From assembly GCA_017354895.1 (NCBI GenBank), contig CP071497.1:1984001-2048000 (forward strand): a DNA stretch of 64,000 nucleotides. The letters are read 5' to 3'. The stretch's first letter is position 1. The number at the start of each line of letters is the position of its first letter. This DNA comes from Podospora comata (Eukaryota > Ascomycota > Sordariomycetes > Sordariales > Podosporaceae). The notes beneath the pieces are model-generated. The model did not search any database, was not told where the DNA came from, and saw only the letters and a list, made by a program, of their open reading frames with translations. This document shows positions 1 through 11,088 of this stretch, piece after piece. A program made the position numbers and the translations under genes.

Positions 1-1229
1 GTAGAGCGTTTTTAACAGGTATTTTTAATATTTTTAGGTTTACTAAACTTAATGTTAAAGAAAGTAAAATTTTAAAAATCCTTTATAGTTTTAAAAGAAA
101 TGGTATATAATTAGAGGGTTATTAAAGCTGAAATAACTCATTCAATAGGATTACGGGTCTTTATTAAAAAAATTTCCTATAGGAATTCAAATATAGGATA
201 CCGAAAATAAGTAATATTATATTTATTTTGATAAATAAAAGCCCTAAAACAGCTATACTATAATAACTTTTATTTATAAATAAATGCAAATGATAACTAA
301 TGTCAATATTACCCTAAATTGGAATATTGACTTTTTAAAGTTCCATTATAAAAGTATTAAATTTAATATTATATTTTATAACTTTTCTTCATTTATTAAA
401 TTCAATAGCGTAATAGGCCCTATAAAGTTTGGTCTATAGAGTAGTTCAAGTAAAGGTATATTAAGTTTATAGACGTTCGAAATTAATTCTAAAGTATTAT
501 TCGGCTTCGATAATAAAAAATAGGCTAACCTTAAAGGTATTCTGAAAATTTAGAACACAAAAGGCTTTTACGCTATCGCTTGAACTTTAAATAATGATTT
601 TAAACTTATCGATAAAGTTAAAAAAAAACTTAAAACTTTTATTTAAATAGTAATACGTTAAAGTTAAACGTATTAATTTTTAAGGCCTTTAAACTTTTAA
701 TTTTTAATCAGGTTAATTATTTATTTATTTATTGAACTTTTTTACTGAAAGCTTACTATAAACTATTCAACAAAGTATATTTATAAAACTTAAAACATTA
801 ATCATTAAAGTTATAGTATATGTAATGCAAGAAGGGGTTCCTGCGGGCCTCATGGTAATAATAAAGGAAGTAACTAGAGAGTTCATTTGGGTATCGAATA
901 TATTCATTCGGTAACCGAGTTATTTATATTAAATGCTAAAACTCTTAAATTAATTGCTTATTAACATAAATTTAACTTCGAAATTATCCTTTGAAAAGGT
1001 TATGAGGGTGTTTTAGTAGGCCTATAATTATTATATAGTAAAGGTAGTTCCCGACGACCTAAGGAGAGGAGGGAGGTTTTATAATGCTTTGTTTTTTATT
1101 ATAGAAATCGAAGGTTTGGAGAGGAAAAATAATACTGGAAAGAGTACTAAATGTCTATTTTTTAGGTCTTGAGTTGTTTACAAAAATAGGGATTATAGAA
1201 TATAACCTTTTATAAACGCTATAAAATAA
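1..1229. other. AT-rich stretch with no recognisable element
   Basis: No coding frame or terminal repeat was recognised. A short GC-richer patch lies near 830-860 and a purine-rich patch near 1,060-1,080. It is probably degraded transposon sequence like its surroundings, but no family can be assigned. Confidence 0.5.
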
Positions 1230-1592
1230 AGGAACTCGCCCAAGTAATTAAAGTCCGGGCTTATAACCTATTAAAATACATACTATCAAAGCCTGTAAAA
1301 TATAAGCTCGAATGATTATCAGCGTAGTATACTAAGGGCGAAGAAAACGATAACTGTAGTATTCGATAATTACCAGGTACTGAAGGAAGGTAGAATTTAG
1401 AGACGGCGCTCTATAATATATTGTTAACGTGTGGGTACTACTAAGTGCCCTATTTACTGCCCTACAGATTGGTATTACAGTGGGCAGTACTGCTATAAGC
1501 AGTAACGGAATTTCCCGGCTTGGATCCCTCTAGAATGTTCCTTACAAGGGACCCTTGCCTAGGCTTACAGGGCTACTGTGGCCTAAGGCTTA

Positions 1593-2910
1593 CTACGTAT
1601 GATGGGTAATAAAAATCTCCATGCGAGGTACCCACGCTAACCGAAGGCATAGTATCCACACCCTCACACAGTAAATACACCAAATAGCTAGCTAATACTT
1701 TGTATGCATACCCTTCGCTGCAATCACTGCTTTGCACCGATCTGGCATCGAGGCCAACAGCTCCTTCAAGAAATCGTCCGGTAGTGCCTCCCAAGCGTCA
1801 TTAACATACTAGCGTAACTTATCGTACGAAAGCTTTTCTTTAAGGTTATACCGGTCTTCGATCCAGTCCTTTATCTAATTCCAACAAAACTCAATGGGGT
1901 TCAAGTCTAGTGAAAATAGTAGCCACTCTATCAAAGTAATACCTCGCTCGCGGAGATCTTCCTTAGTCTCTATAGCTACATACCCTAGAGTACTATCTTA
2001 CATCAGGATCAGATCCTTACTAAACTATGCTTTATATAACTGTACCTAGCCGTAAATTATAGGTATAGTATATACGCGGTAGGTCTTAGCGTTAATCTTT
2101 CCCCAGTCCTTTTCCTAGAAGATCTCAGGGCCTTTACCTAAACTAAAAAAATAATTTTAAAATATCTAACTCCCCTTACGTTAATACTTTTCTATAATAT
2201 AAGTAGAATCCTACTCCTCGCCTTAACGCCAGATTATATATTACTTTCTATACGGGCCACTAATAACCTAGATCTCGTCGGTCTAAAGGATCTTTGCTTA
2301 CTGTTTAAAGGTCTAATATTTATACTCTTTAGCCTAGGTCTCTTAAAGGTTCTAGATTCGTTCGGTAATTAATAGTTTCTTCCGGGCAACTCGTTAGCGG
2401 AAGCCTAGCCGATAAAGAGTATACTTAATTACCTATATACCGAAAATCCTAGTAAAGATAATTATTAAGAGCTCGAGGAAGCCCATTCGACGAGCTTTTT
2501 TGCTAGAAATAATATATTAAATAAGCTTGTTTTCTTACTCTGGTATTAACGTCCGTGGCCGGCCAGTACTCCGCCTAGTAATGGCGTCGCGAGCGCGAAT
2601 AGCGGTCCGGATCTGCGCTTTAGTGTAGCCAGTGATACTGTGAGTCTCGGCTTAGCTTTTCTTGGCATCGAAATATAAAACTCGAACTCGCTAGCGCTCT
2701 TCGGTAGTAAGCTGTTTAGTACCGCTGGATCCCTGTGGCCGCGCCATTGTACTGCTGTACTGCGTAGTAAGTTGTTGAAATCTTGGTGATTCTTGGAAAA
2801 AGTTATTAAAGTGGAAAGTGGAGTGTCTTCAGTCAATTGGTCAAAACGCGTCGGCTGTTGTGCCCCACAGGTACCTGACAAGGGGGTTTTCTTTATGCAT
2901 GCGACCACAG
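1593..2910 (-). mobile_element. Tc1/mariner DNA transposon, full length but inactivated
   Basis: The 1,318-bp element is flanked by the TA dinucleotides 1,591-1,592 and 2,911-2,912, the TA duplication made by Tc1/mariner insertion. The homologous solo LTR at 16,027-16,635 preserves the empty site with a single TA at 16,465-16,466, so the boundaries are directly visible. The two ends form imperfect inverted repeats of about 45 bp that differ largely by transitions, with a shared AGGTACC core about 35 bp inside each end. The coding strand is minus. RIP is uneven: the two ends keep near-normal GC while the middle (about 2,000-2,530) is AT-rich. Confidence 0.92.
1692..2668 (-). pseudogene. Tc1-type DDE transposase, broken by RIP stops
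   Basis: The likely start is the Met of MPRKAKPR at 2,668 and the likely end is the stop at 1,692, giving about 325 codons, normal for Tc1 transposases. The C-terminal part reads as a clear Tc1 DDE tail: a SLDLNPIEFCWNWIK block (the Glu after NPI corresponds to the third catalytic acid), then a conserved ALPDDFLKELLASMPDRCKAVI segment. The block carrying the second catalytic Asp (about 1,990) is preceded by an in-frame TAA/TAG-type stop, consistent with Gln-to-stop RIP changes. The frame is closed several times between 1,990 and 2,545, so no functional protein can be made. Confidence 0.88.
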
Positions 2911-3819
2911 TAGTCAACGGATGCTAGAACTTTCCAAAGTGGCTGCAAGCTTACGCAATAAGCTGCTATAATGGTGCGATCTACAGGGCACCCCTGCCAC
3001 TAAAGGCTCGATGGATTTCCATAAGGTTCTACCAGACCCACCAAAGCTCACTAACTACCCTAAGTAGTATAGGGGCTTTCAGAGCCTACAGGACCCACAG
3101 TAGGCCTACGAAGGCCTATATATAGACCTCTTTCCTCTCTTGTAGAATAGTTTTCCTTTCTCTCCTTAAAGGTAACAAAGGGTAATAAGGGCAAAAAAGT
3201 CAAGGCTAAAGGCCAAGACAAAAGGCAATAAAGACAGTTTTTATTCCTTATACCTCACTGTATTACAGTGCTTTACCTTTTCTTCGGCACTGCCGTCGTA
3301 TCCTCCCGCTTCCGCTTGCGCACTGCTGTATTCTACAGCAACCCTGTATAGGTTCTATATTATAGGCCTATCAGAGCAAGCCAGCTAACATATATATAAG
3401 ATATTTACTATAATATAGACTTATAAGGTACCAATAAGTGTAGTTAACTGGTATGTTAATGAAACTTATTAGCTAAGCAATATTACAGTAAATAAGGTGT
3501 AAGGCAGAGGTTTTATACCCCGTCGGTCCTCTGCTCGCTCCCCGAGGCTGACTCCGTTCCCGGGCTAGAACGCCCGCTAAGTGCGCTGGTTACAATAAGG
3601 TTTATAGGCCACGTTGCACTACCGTTTGACCGTTGCAGGGCACTGGCCTTAGCGCTCGGCTTTCCCGGACTTCCGGTTGCTTCAGGGGGCCGAGTTCCGC
3701 TCCGGCAACCTTGGTCCCTGAGCACTGCTGATCCAAGCCATCGTATTGCCTCTGAGGCCCTGTGTTTTACATGGCTTAGATACACTGTAAAACCCACTAA
3801 TAGAAGCTATATTTTAACA

Positions 3820-5039
3820 TAATTTATATAAAGAAACAAATACGGGAGTATTTACCAGCATAAAATAGCTGTTTACCTTTACAAATAGGGAATTGGATAT
3901 GGTTACTAGCTAATAATTAGCTAAACTAAAAATGAATAAAAAAGTAAATAAATAGTATCTTGTAATACCGAAACTTACAAAAGTATCATAATATTGAGTG
4001 AAATCATAAAAGAACCATTAAAATAATATAAGAGTAGTTTGAAAAGTTAGTGAATAAAATTTCAGTGTAAGTATAGATTATAAAAAAAAGTATTACATTA
4101 GCGGAACTAGGCTTTAGGTACCTTAGTTTATTAAACTTTAAAACTTTTAATTAAAATGGTTTAAAAAAACGCTTTATTTCATTATCTTAAGATATTTCAA
4201 AGCTATAATTTTGACTCTAAACTTTTGATTATCCTATAAAACTATATAATTATTTTTATTATTAATATTATTAACCGAGGTCCTTAAGATTTCTTAAAAC
4301 CTTACGCTTTCCTAAGTCCTTAACAATGAATTATTACCTTCCTAAATAGTGTGTTAAATTCACTTTATTCTTCATAAATCTATTAACTTTAAATCATAAT
4401 ATAGATATTTTTTTAAAAAGAAATCGGGTGATAAATTTAAATTTCATTTCCTATAAAATTCAAGATAGACTTATAATTATTTTAAGTCATAAAATATCTT
4501 TAATTTTATTAAACCTCAACAAAATTATTAAAATCAAATTTATTAATTTTTATTAGAATTTCTTAATATAAATTGTAGGCTCTAAACGTAATGTAAAGTT
4601 TCTAACAACTTTAAATCGATTTAAAATAAACTAAAGGAAATATTTCATATTAAACCTCTAAACTCTTTATTATTATTACCCTTCAACCACTTATTTCTCT
4701 ATTAACTTTTGTTTCTTTAGTACCTTAACTAATATTACTAATACCTTGACACCCTCTTGATACTATTAAAATCCTATTACTTGAAACTACATAAAACTAA
4801 TATAAAGAATTTAAGTTTATAAATGATATAAATCAGAGCGAATGAATATTTTATTTAATATTCTACTATCAAAACTATTTTTTATAAATGCTTTAAAACT
4901 TAATCCTTTAAAATTGGCCTTCAAATATCCCGAGAAAAGCTTTAAGCTATCTTTCATAAACTTTATTAACTTCTTATAATTAACACTTTTTATTTCGCTA
5001 AACGTGTATAAACTAAAATTAAACTTACTATTAGCCGCT
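3820..5039. other. AT-rich stretch, no element recognised
   Basis: It lies between the end of the inverted copia LTR and the first recognisable copia pol sequence. It could hold a degraded gag or integrase region of the copia element on the plus strand, but I could not read convincing protein similarity here. Confidence 0.4.
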
Positions 5040-6522
5040 GAATTTTTAAAGATAAAAAAGTCTGTAGGGTATTATAGTAAAGTATAAGGCTTATTTAACT
5101 ACTTAAAAACTTTAATAACCCTTCGGAATTAGTTTTAAAAACACTTACTCTTCTACTACAAAAACCCCTATTGAGAGTATTATATTAACTTTAATTACTT
5201 TATTCGACCAAAATATTTCTTAAATTAACGACATAAATACCTTCCTAAATTTAAAACCCGATTTCAATATTTATTTCGAAGCTCTAGAAGGCTTAACATC
5301 GTTCGCTTGTAGTACCTTAACTACTATAATACTTCTAAAAGGAGCCGGTTAAGACCCCCTTAAAAATAAGTTATCCTTTGAAAAAAAAGTCCCTCTATAG
5401 CCTAAAGTGGGCCTCTTATCTTTAATAATAAAAGGATTTAATAATAACTAACGCCCTCGCCTCCCAAGCTTTTATCTCCGATACTACTATTTATTACTAC
5501 CTGGAATATATAATCTTCATTATTAATTATCTTAACGACTATTTACTTATAAGCCCTAACCCCTTCCAGCTCTGAGCTTTTAAAAAGACTATAGAAAACA
5601 ATTATAATATTAAAGATCTTAACCCTACTTAATATTTCCTAAATTTTCAAATTAAACGTAATAGGGTTTAATAGCGCTTCTAATTCTATTAAACGGCTTT
5701 ATATTATAGAGGCTATTATGTATTTCGGTATTTTTATTAAAACCATTACTCTTTTATTAAACTTAAATATTACCGGTAAAAGTAATAAACCGTAAACTCC
5801 CTATAATTTTAACTATACGTATTTATTTTAATAACTAACTAATATAGCTATATATATTATAATATAAATAAAACTTAAAGTAGCCTTCGCTATTTCAAAA
5901 TTTTGATTATACTTAAAGGATCTAACTAAAACATAATTTAAATTTTTAAAATCTTTTTTCTCGTATTTATATTTATATCTTTATTTCATAATTTATTACA
6001 GCTCAAATAGCAGTTTAATACCTATTAAACCCTTCAATAGTAACTGGGTTAATTCTAAAACTATGGTTTAATCTATTTAGGGTTAAGGCTTTTTACTTAC
6101 TAAAAGGCTTATAAACTAAAATTTTTAACAGAATTTATTACAGTTTTTAGTACCTTAAAAGTTAAATATGTTAAAACTGTAAAAAGCCTGAAAGAAATAC
6201 TATAATTTAATAATCTTTTGTAAATATAGTCAGGTTTATCTTAAAGCCTACCCCCATTTTAAATCATAACGAAAGCACTATAGTTATAATATATATTAAT
6301 AAATATTATCACCAAATGAAATATATCTTTACTTCTCATTTTGGGGTTCAAAAAGCTATTTCTAGTAAAGTTATAACTATAACCTACTTTCCTATAAAGT
6401 AAATACTTATCAACGGCTTTACTAAAGCCTTACCTGTAGTAATATTTAATAGGTATATTTTAATTATTAAACCTCTCTAAACTTTTTTACTTAGTACCTA
6501 CGTATTATAATTATAGAGGGGG
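5040..6522 (+). pseudogene. Ty1/copia polyprotein relic (reverse transcriptase and RNase H end)
   Basis: Around 5,515-5,660 the plus strand reads, through RIP stops, as the copia reverse-transcriptase palm: a YLNDYLLIS block in place of the usual YVDDLLIIS, followed about 25 codons later by a KDLNPTxYFLNFQIKRN block that matches the family's LGxxxYFLGIxI region. At about 6,330-6,450 it reads as the RNase H C-terminus, with ISSKVITITYFPIK then INGFTKALP (family: the ADGxTKALP motif). A polypurine tract of A and G lies at 6,515-6,522 immediately before the LTR start at 6,523. The copia order (RT, RNase H, polypurine tract, 3' LTR) is therefore complete at this end; the 5' half is not identified. 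Many stops make it non-functional. Confidence 0.85.
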
Positions 6523-7140
6523 TATTAAAATAGAGCTTCTACTTATAAATTCTATTATATATTTAAGCCCTATAGAATATAGGCCTTTAAAGGTAATACG
6601 ATGGTTTGGATTAGTAGTACCTAGGGATTACTGTTTCCGGAGCGGAGCTCGGCTTTCTAAAGTAACCCGAAGTCCCGAAAAACCATGCGCTAAAGCTAGT
6701 ACCCTCTAACAATAGTGTAACTTAGCCTATAATATAGCCTATAAATTTATTTTAACTAGCGTATTTAGCGGGCGTTTAGGCCTAGGAATAGAATTAACCT
6801 TGAGAAGTAAGTGGAGAACCAACGGCTTATAAGACCTTTACGTTATACTCTATGTACTGTAATATTTTTTAGCCCATAAGTTTTATTAATATATGAATTT
6901 ACTATACTTATTGATACTTTATAAGCCTATAGTATAGTAATTACCTAATATACATTATAGAGCGCCGTCCTTATAATCTACTTTCCTTTAATAACTTGGT
7001 AACTATTGAATAGTGTAGTAAAAGTCTTTTTCGCTTTGAATATATTTTACCGATAACTATTTGAGCTTTATATTTTACAGAACTTATTGGTACCTATATT
7101 AATTAATTATAAAATCAAGTTTACTTTTATTAAATATATT
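6523..7140 (+). repeat. 3' LTR of the copia relic
   Basis: It begins directly after the polypurine tract with TATTAAAA (TGTTAAAA in its partner). It aligns with the inverted copy at 1,230-3,819. A GC-richer core remains at 6,600-6,820. The sequence around 6,947-6,955 corresponds to the site where the solo LTR inserted in the partner copy, so this copy shows the empty site. The 3' end was not fixed; similarity between copies becomes weak after about 7,090. Confidence 0.75.
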
Positions 7141-10100
7141 ATTATAACTAGCCTCTACCTAGCAGCTGTTAAAGTCATACCAATTAAAGATATTTCTAAA
7201 GAATATCAGTTCGGTATAACTAAATAATATATAATAAATGGTCTATTTTAATTATAACTTATAGTATAAATTAGAAAACTATTTATCTATACTAGCCAGT
7301 TCCTCTATATGTATAGACCTAGGATCCGTGGACCGTTAACTTCTAGATAGTCCTCGGTCCTCTCCTTATTGGCCGATACCGGACCGTGGACCGTAAGCCC
7401 TACCGCGATCCCTGGTCCAAATCGCATTGGTCCATCTTATCCCCCTGGACCGTAAGCGCCGCTTAATCGCCCGGTCTAGTCCTAATTAGTTCCTTATATC
7501 TCTACCTTTTCCTAAAACCGTAATAATTATTTTTTTTCTATTTTAATGTAGGCTAATACTATATAATAAATAGTTCCTAAATACCTAGTAGTTTAGTTTT
7601 TGCTCTGTACTTTAGTAAAAAGTTTTTTTTTTACTTATACCTTTATTTTACTTAAATATTCTTTTATACAATTCGGTAATAGCTTTATACGATTCAATAG
7701 CTTTCTTCTTTATTATATAGTTCATATATAGTTTCTATAAAGTGAACTTTACCTTTATCTTCTTTTTAGCATTATATATATACACTAAGTTTAAATATAA
7801 TTTCTAAATAAACTATATTTAATAAAAAGAAAATTCTAAAATTCTCTAATACTATAATTCTATACTGAACTATATGTTTTTAACCTTCGAAATAAGTGAG
7901 GTGTAAGTCTAATAATAGTACTAACAATATTATATTATTATATTTACAGCACTAAAACCTGTGTCAATTAACATTTATTTCATTTATATTACTCTTCAGA
8001 TAATATATAATAGCTCATTTTAATAATTGTAATATTAAGTTTCATGAATTCTATACAAGTCTTTTGTTTAATCACTTTTAAGAAAGTATTATTAATTGAT
8101 ATATATTGAATATAATTTAGTATAATCATTTAGAAGTACTAATTTCATTATATAATGTTTAACTAAGTAGTAAAGATATTATGATAATGTTATAGAAAAT
8201 AAAGGTATAAGATTTTTTGGATATTTATTAGGGGAAACATTTATAAGGAAAATCAAAAATTATTATAGGACTGGCCAGATTTGACTTTATTTTATTACTT
8301 ACTCCATACCTAACCTAGCTTACTGACTTGGCTAGTCTGTGCTTCCTTACTATACGCTTATACCTTTAAACTCCTACTTAGCTTATTATAAAGCTTTCCT
8401 TGTTTTCTTTTTTCTAACTAGAATTCTATCAAAATTAGTAGTCATATTATATCTTTAAATACTTAAAACTTTACTTCATAGATTATTCTAGCTCAACTAT
8501 TATAGTTTTGAAAAAAGGTTTGATTTTCTTAATTAATTACCCGAACCGAATTAAATTAAAAATCGTTTACTCATTACTGTTATCAAATATAATTACCTAA
8601 AATGTCGGTATTATAAACAGAAAAGTTACTATACTTATAAAAGTATATATCTAGAGAATAATTTTGTAGGAACTCACATTACGAACACCAAACACAATTA
8701 AATTCGCTATTTGTATGTATATACTTTTATAATGAAGTTAATGCTCTTAATTCATATTTTTGTTGATATATCCGATTTATTTCAGAAATCTTTGTTAAGA
8801 GCCTCTTTATGAATAATAAAATTACTATTAAACTTTATTATTACTTTGAGATTTATGTTTATATATAAATTATTAGATAAAGGACTACTTTATATATTAT
8901 ACGCCGAAATAAAAATGAAGATATTTCTTTTATCATAATACGTAAACTTAATAACGTGATATCAATTATATATATATATAGTTAAATGTTATTGAGATAA
9001 CTTAAAGCCACTACTTTCACCTTGTATGAGAGAATCTAAATAAAGATGTTAATAGTAAAATCACTGTATCCATTAATTTTTATTATTAAAAGTAAAGTTA
9101 TTAATTTCTTAACGTTAAAAATAGAATATTAAATTTTAAGGTCTTCTGAATAGAAAAATCTTTAATTAATTCCTATAGAAGATTTAAAGGATTATTACAC
9201 TTTCAATTTCAATCTATACCCAAATTTCCAGTATTTACAGCTTTCACAAGTAGAGAAATCAAGTCAAGATATTATTATCATCTTTAAATATTGAATAATT
9301 TAAATTATTCTGTTAATTCAAAAGTCTAAACTATTTTATTAAGTTAATATCTAAAGGACCTAAAACTCTTTGTTACCCCGTTAACTCCGAAAGTAATATT
9401 TCTCTTAACTTGAAATAACAAAACATTATATCCCTGCAAAAACCCGTTATATAAATAGAAATAAATAAAGGCTACTTATAACAAATTAGTACGCATAAAA
9501 ATAGTGAACTAAAATATTTAAATTGTTAATTTAAAAAGTTAAGTTACCACTATTGAATTCAAGTACTACAATACGCTTATTTTCTTTTTAAATATTTAAT
9601 GTAACATTTTTCTTTCTAGGAAGAGCTTCAAAAATGATATCTTACCAATATTATATATTCAAATGGTAGATTATGATGTTTCCTTTAAGTTATAGCTTAG
9701 GTTATTAAAGAATACACTTAAGGTTAACAGTAAATATTATGCGATCAACAATTCTATTCATACTTTTTGAAGAGTTACTTAGGAGGTAATACCCCAATTA
9801 CTTGAAACTATACGTACGTAATAACTACTCTAAAGAGTTAATTACTTTGGATTAATTATTAGACTATTGATAAAATAAGACCATAATCCTAATTATGTTA
9901 AAGAAGGTGAAAATAAGCTTAATATTCGAACCATAAAAGCCGACTAGCGATTTTTAAATATTTTTGAATATTTCACACAGTTAACTACTACTACCACTTC
10001 TTAGTTCTATAACTATATTATTTTTAAGAAGTAAATCTATATAAAAGCCAATTAAAACAAGTAAATACAACATTTCTAATCGTAATTTATATTATAATAC

Positions 10101-10833
10101 CAGTAGCGTTAGTACTTCTAAATTATATAGTAGCTATAGCTATTATAAAAGTTAAGGAGGTTACAATAGTAGCGGCTAAAATATTACTAACTAGTTATTA
10201 ACTACAAGCAATAGATAACTAAGCTTCTAATTTACTACTAAAGAGATAGGTAAACTAATAGCTAAAGGCACACACCTTTTACACCGATCAATTAAATCAC
10301 TGAAGTATATTATGACTCGGATACTGACTAATGTAGGAGCTAAGAACTTAGCTTTATAAGTATAAAGTTTATAGAACAACTAGTTACAAATTTCAATACT
10401 CCTTAAATAGTAACTTTAGCTCGGTAGTAAAAAAAAAGGTACTTTAGTTGGTAAAAGGTAAATGTTACTATTATAGTGGATTTTTAATGAAAAGTAAGAT
10501 AAAAAATTGAGTATTGTTAAAAGTAAATATATTAATCGATATTATATTAACTACGGTTTGGAAAATAGTCGGTATCGTTTTATTTAAAATTATGCACTAT
10601 CCTGTTGGAGGGAAATGTTAGGGTAGATTCAGAGGTGACTATAGAATTTAAAGAAGAGGCCAGAGATAATAAAATAGTAGTAAATAAAGAGCAAAGCCCC
10701 AGTGAAATGATAATAGAGAAGTTAACGAGCTATAATATACTGCTAAAGTCACTAATACATCTACTAAATTTGAGCTTACTCTAATATCAATTTCATAATA
10801 TCTTTATTGAGTTTATCATGTATTCAAGATAAA
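7141..10833. other. AT-rich stretch with one GC island (7,321-7,490)
   Basis: Apart from the GGACCGT-bearing island at 7,321-7,490, reported separately, nothing was recognised. A weak resemblance to a retroviral-type zinc knuckle (KGKCYYYSGF, about 10,455-10,485) follows a Ser/Tyr/Asn-rich stretch at 10,060-10,260, but several key positions are missing and stops interrupt it. I treat it as unproven. Confidence 0.35.
7321..7490. repeat. GC-rich island with four GGACCGT copies
   Basis: Inside otherwise AT-rich sequence, this 170-bp patch has roughly balanced base composition. It carries GGACCGT at 7,330, 7,381, 7,388 and 7,447, two of them back to back, plus several GGTCC cores of the opposite orientation. 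Two copies extend to GGACCGTAAG. No coding frame crosses it. It may be a short interspersed repeat, a transposon end, or a remnant that escaped RIP because it is short. Confidence 0.6.
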
Positions 10834-11088
10834 GTTAATTAAATATATCGATTTATGACTCTAAAAATAAAAAGATTATATACAATATAGGGATTATAAC
10901 TTAATTAGTTTCCTAGTTCATAGGGGTAGCGATAATGGAATCGCTTTTCATAGTTTAGTTAATTAAATATATCGATTTATGACTCTAAAAAATAAAAAGA
11001 TTATATACAATATAGGGATTATAACTTAATCAGTTTCCTAGTTCATAGGGGTAGCGATAATGTAATCGATTTTCATAGTTTAGTTAAT
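10834..11088. repeat. Two-copy tandem duplication of about 125 bp
   Basis: The unit starting GTTAATTAAATATATCG at 10,834 is repeated at 10,958, and its first six bases recur at 11,083. The copies differ at only about four positions plus a one-base length change in an A run. They are far more similar to each other than other repeats in this block are. Units this short are below the size usually affected by RIP. Confidence 0.92.

Larger units (their letters stand above)
1422..3390 (-). mobile_element. Solo LTR (about 650 bp without insert), interrupted by a Tc1 element
   Basis: The ends form the short inverted repeat TGTTA/TAACA typical of LTRs. The element is flanked on both sides by the 5-bp direct repeat TATAT (1,417-1,421 and 3,391-3,395), a target-site duplication, although this 5-mer is low-complexity. 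It is homologous along its length to the uninterrupted copy at 16,027-16,635, in opposite orientation. No gag or pol sequence lies beside it, so it looks like a recombination product of a full LTR retrotransposon. A 1,318-bp Tc1 element sits inside it. This copy also carries roughly 40 bp near 3,180-3,240 that the other copy lacks. Confidence 0.85.
1230..3819 (-). repeat. Copia-type LTR, inverted copy, split by a later solo-LTR insertion
   Basis: Read on the minus strand, 3,819 down to 3,396 and then 1,421 down to about 1,230 align with 6,523-7,140 on the plus strand, with mainly transition differences. The start on the minus strand is TGTTAAAA at 3,819; the partner copy starts TATTAAAA at 6,523, as expected if TG became TA. 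The TATA-like box (minus strand near 3,520) and the following block around 3,440-3,500 are shared by both copies. The 1.97-kb gap in the alignment is exactly the inserted element at 1,422-3,390. The far end is not clear; similarity fades near 1,230. No polypurine tract precedes this copy, so it is either a solo LTR or part of another element. Confidence 0.75.

Noticed and set aside
3513-3797. Open frame of 94 codons on the minus strand
   Set aside because: It lies within the copia LTR copy; the frame is open because this part keeps its GC content, and its homologue at 6,523-7,140 is not open.
10440-10500. Possible CCHC zinc knuckle of a retroelement gag
   Set aside because: Only part of the Cys/His pattern is present and stops interrupt the frame; it is not enough to assign.
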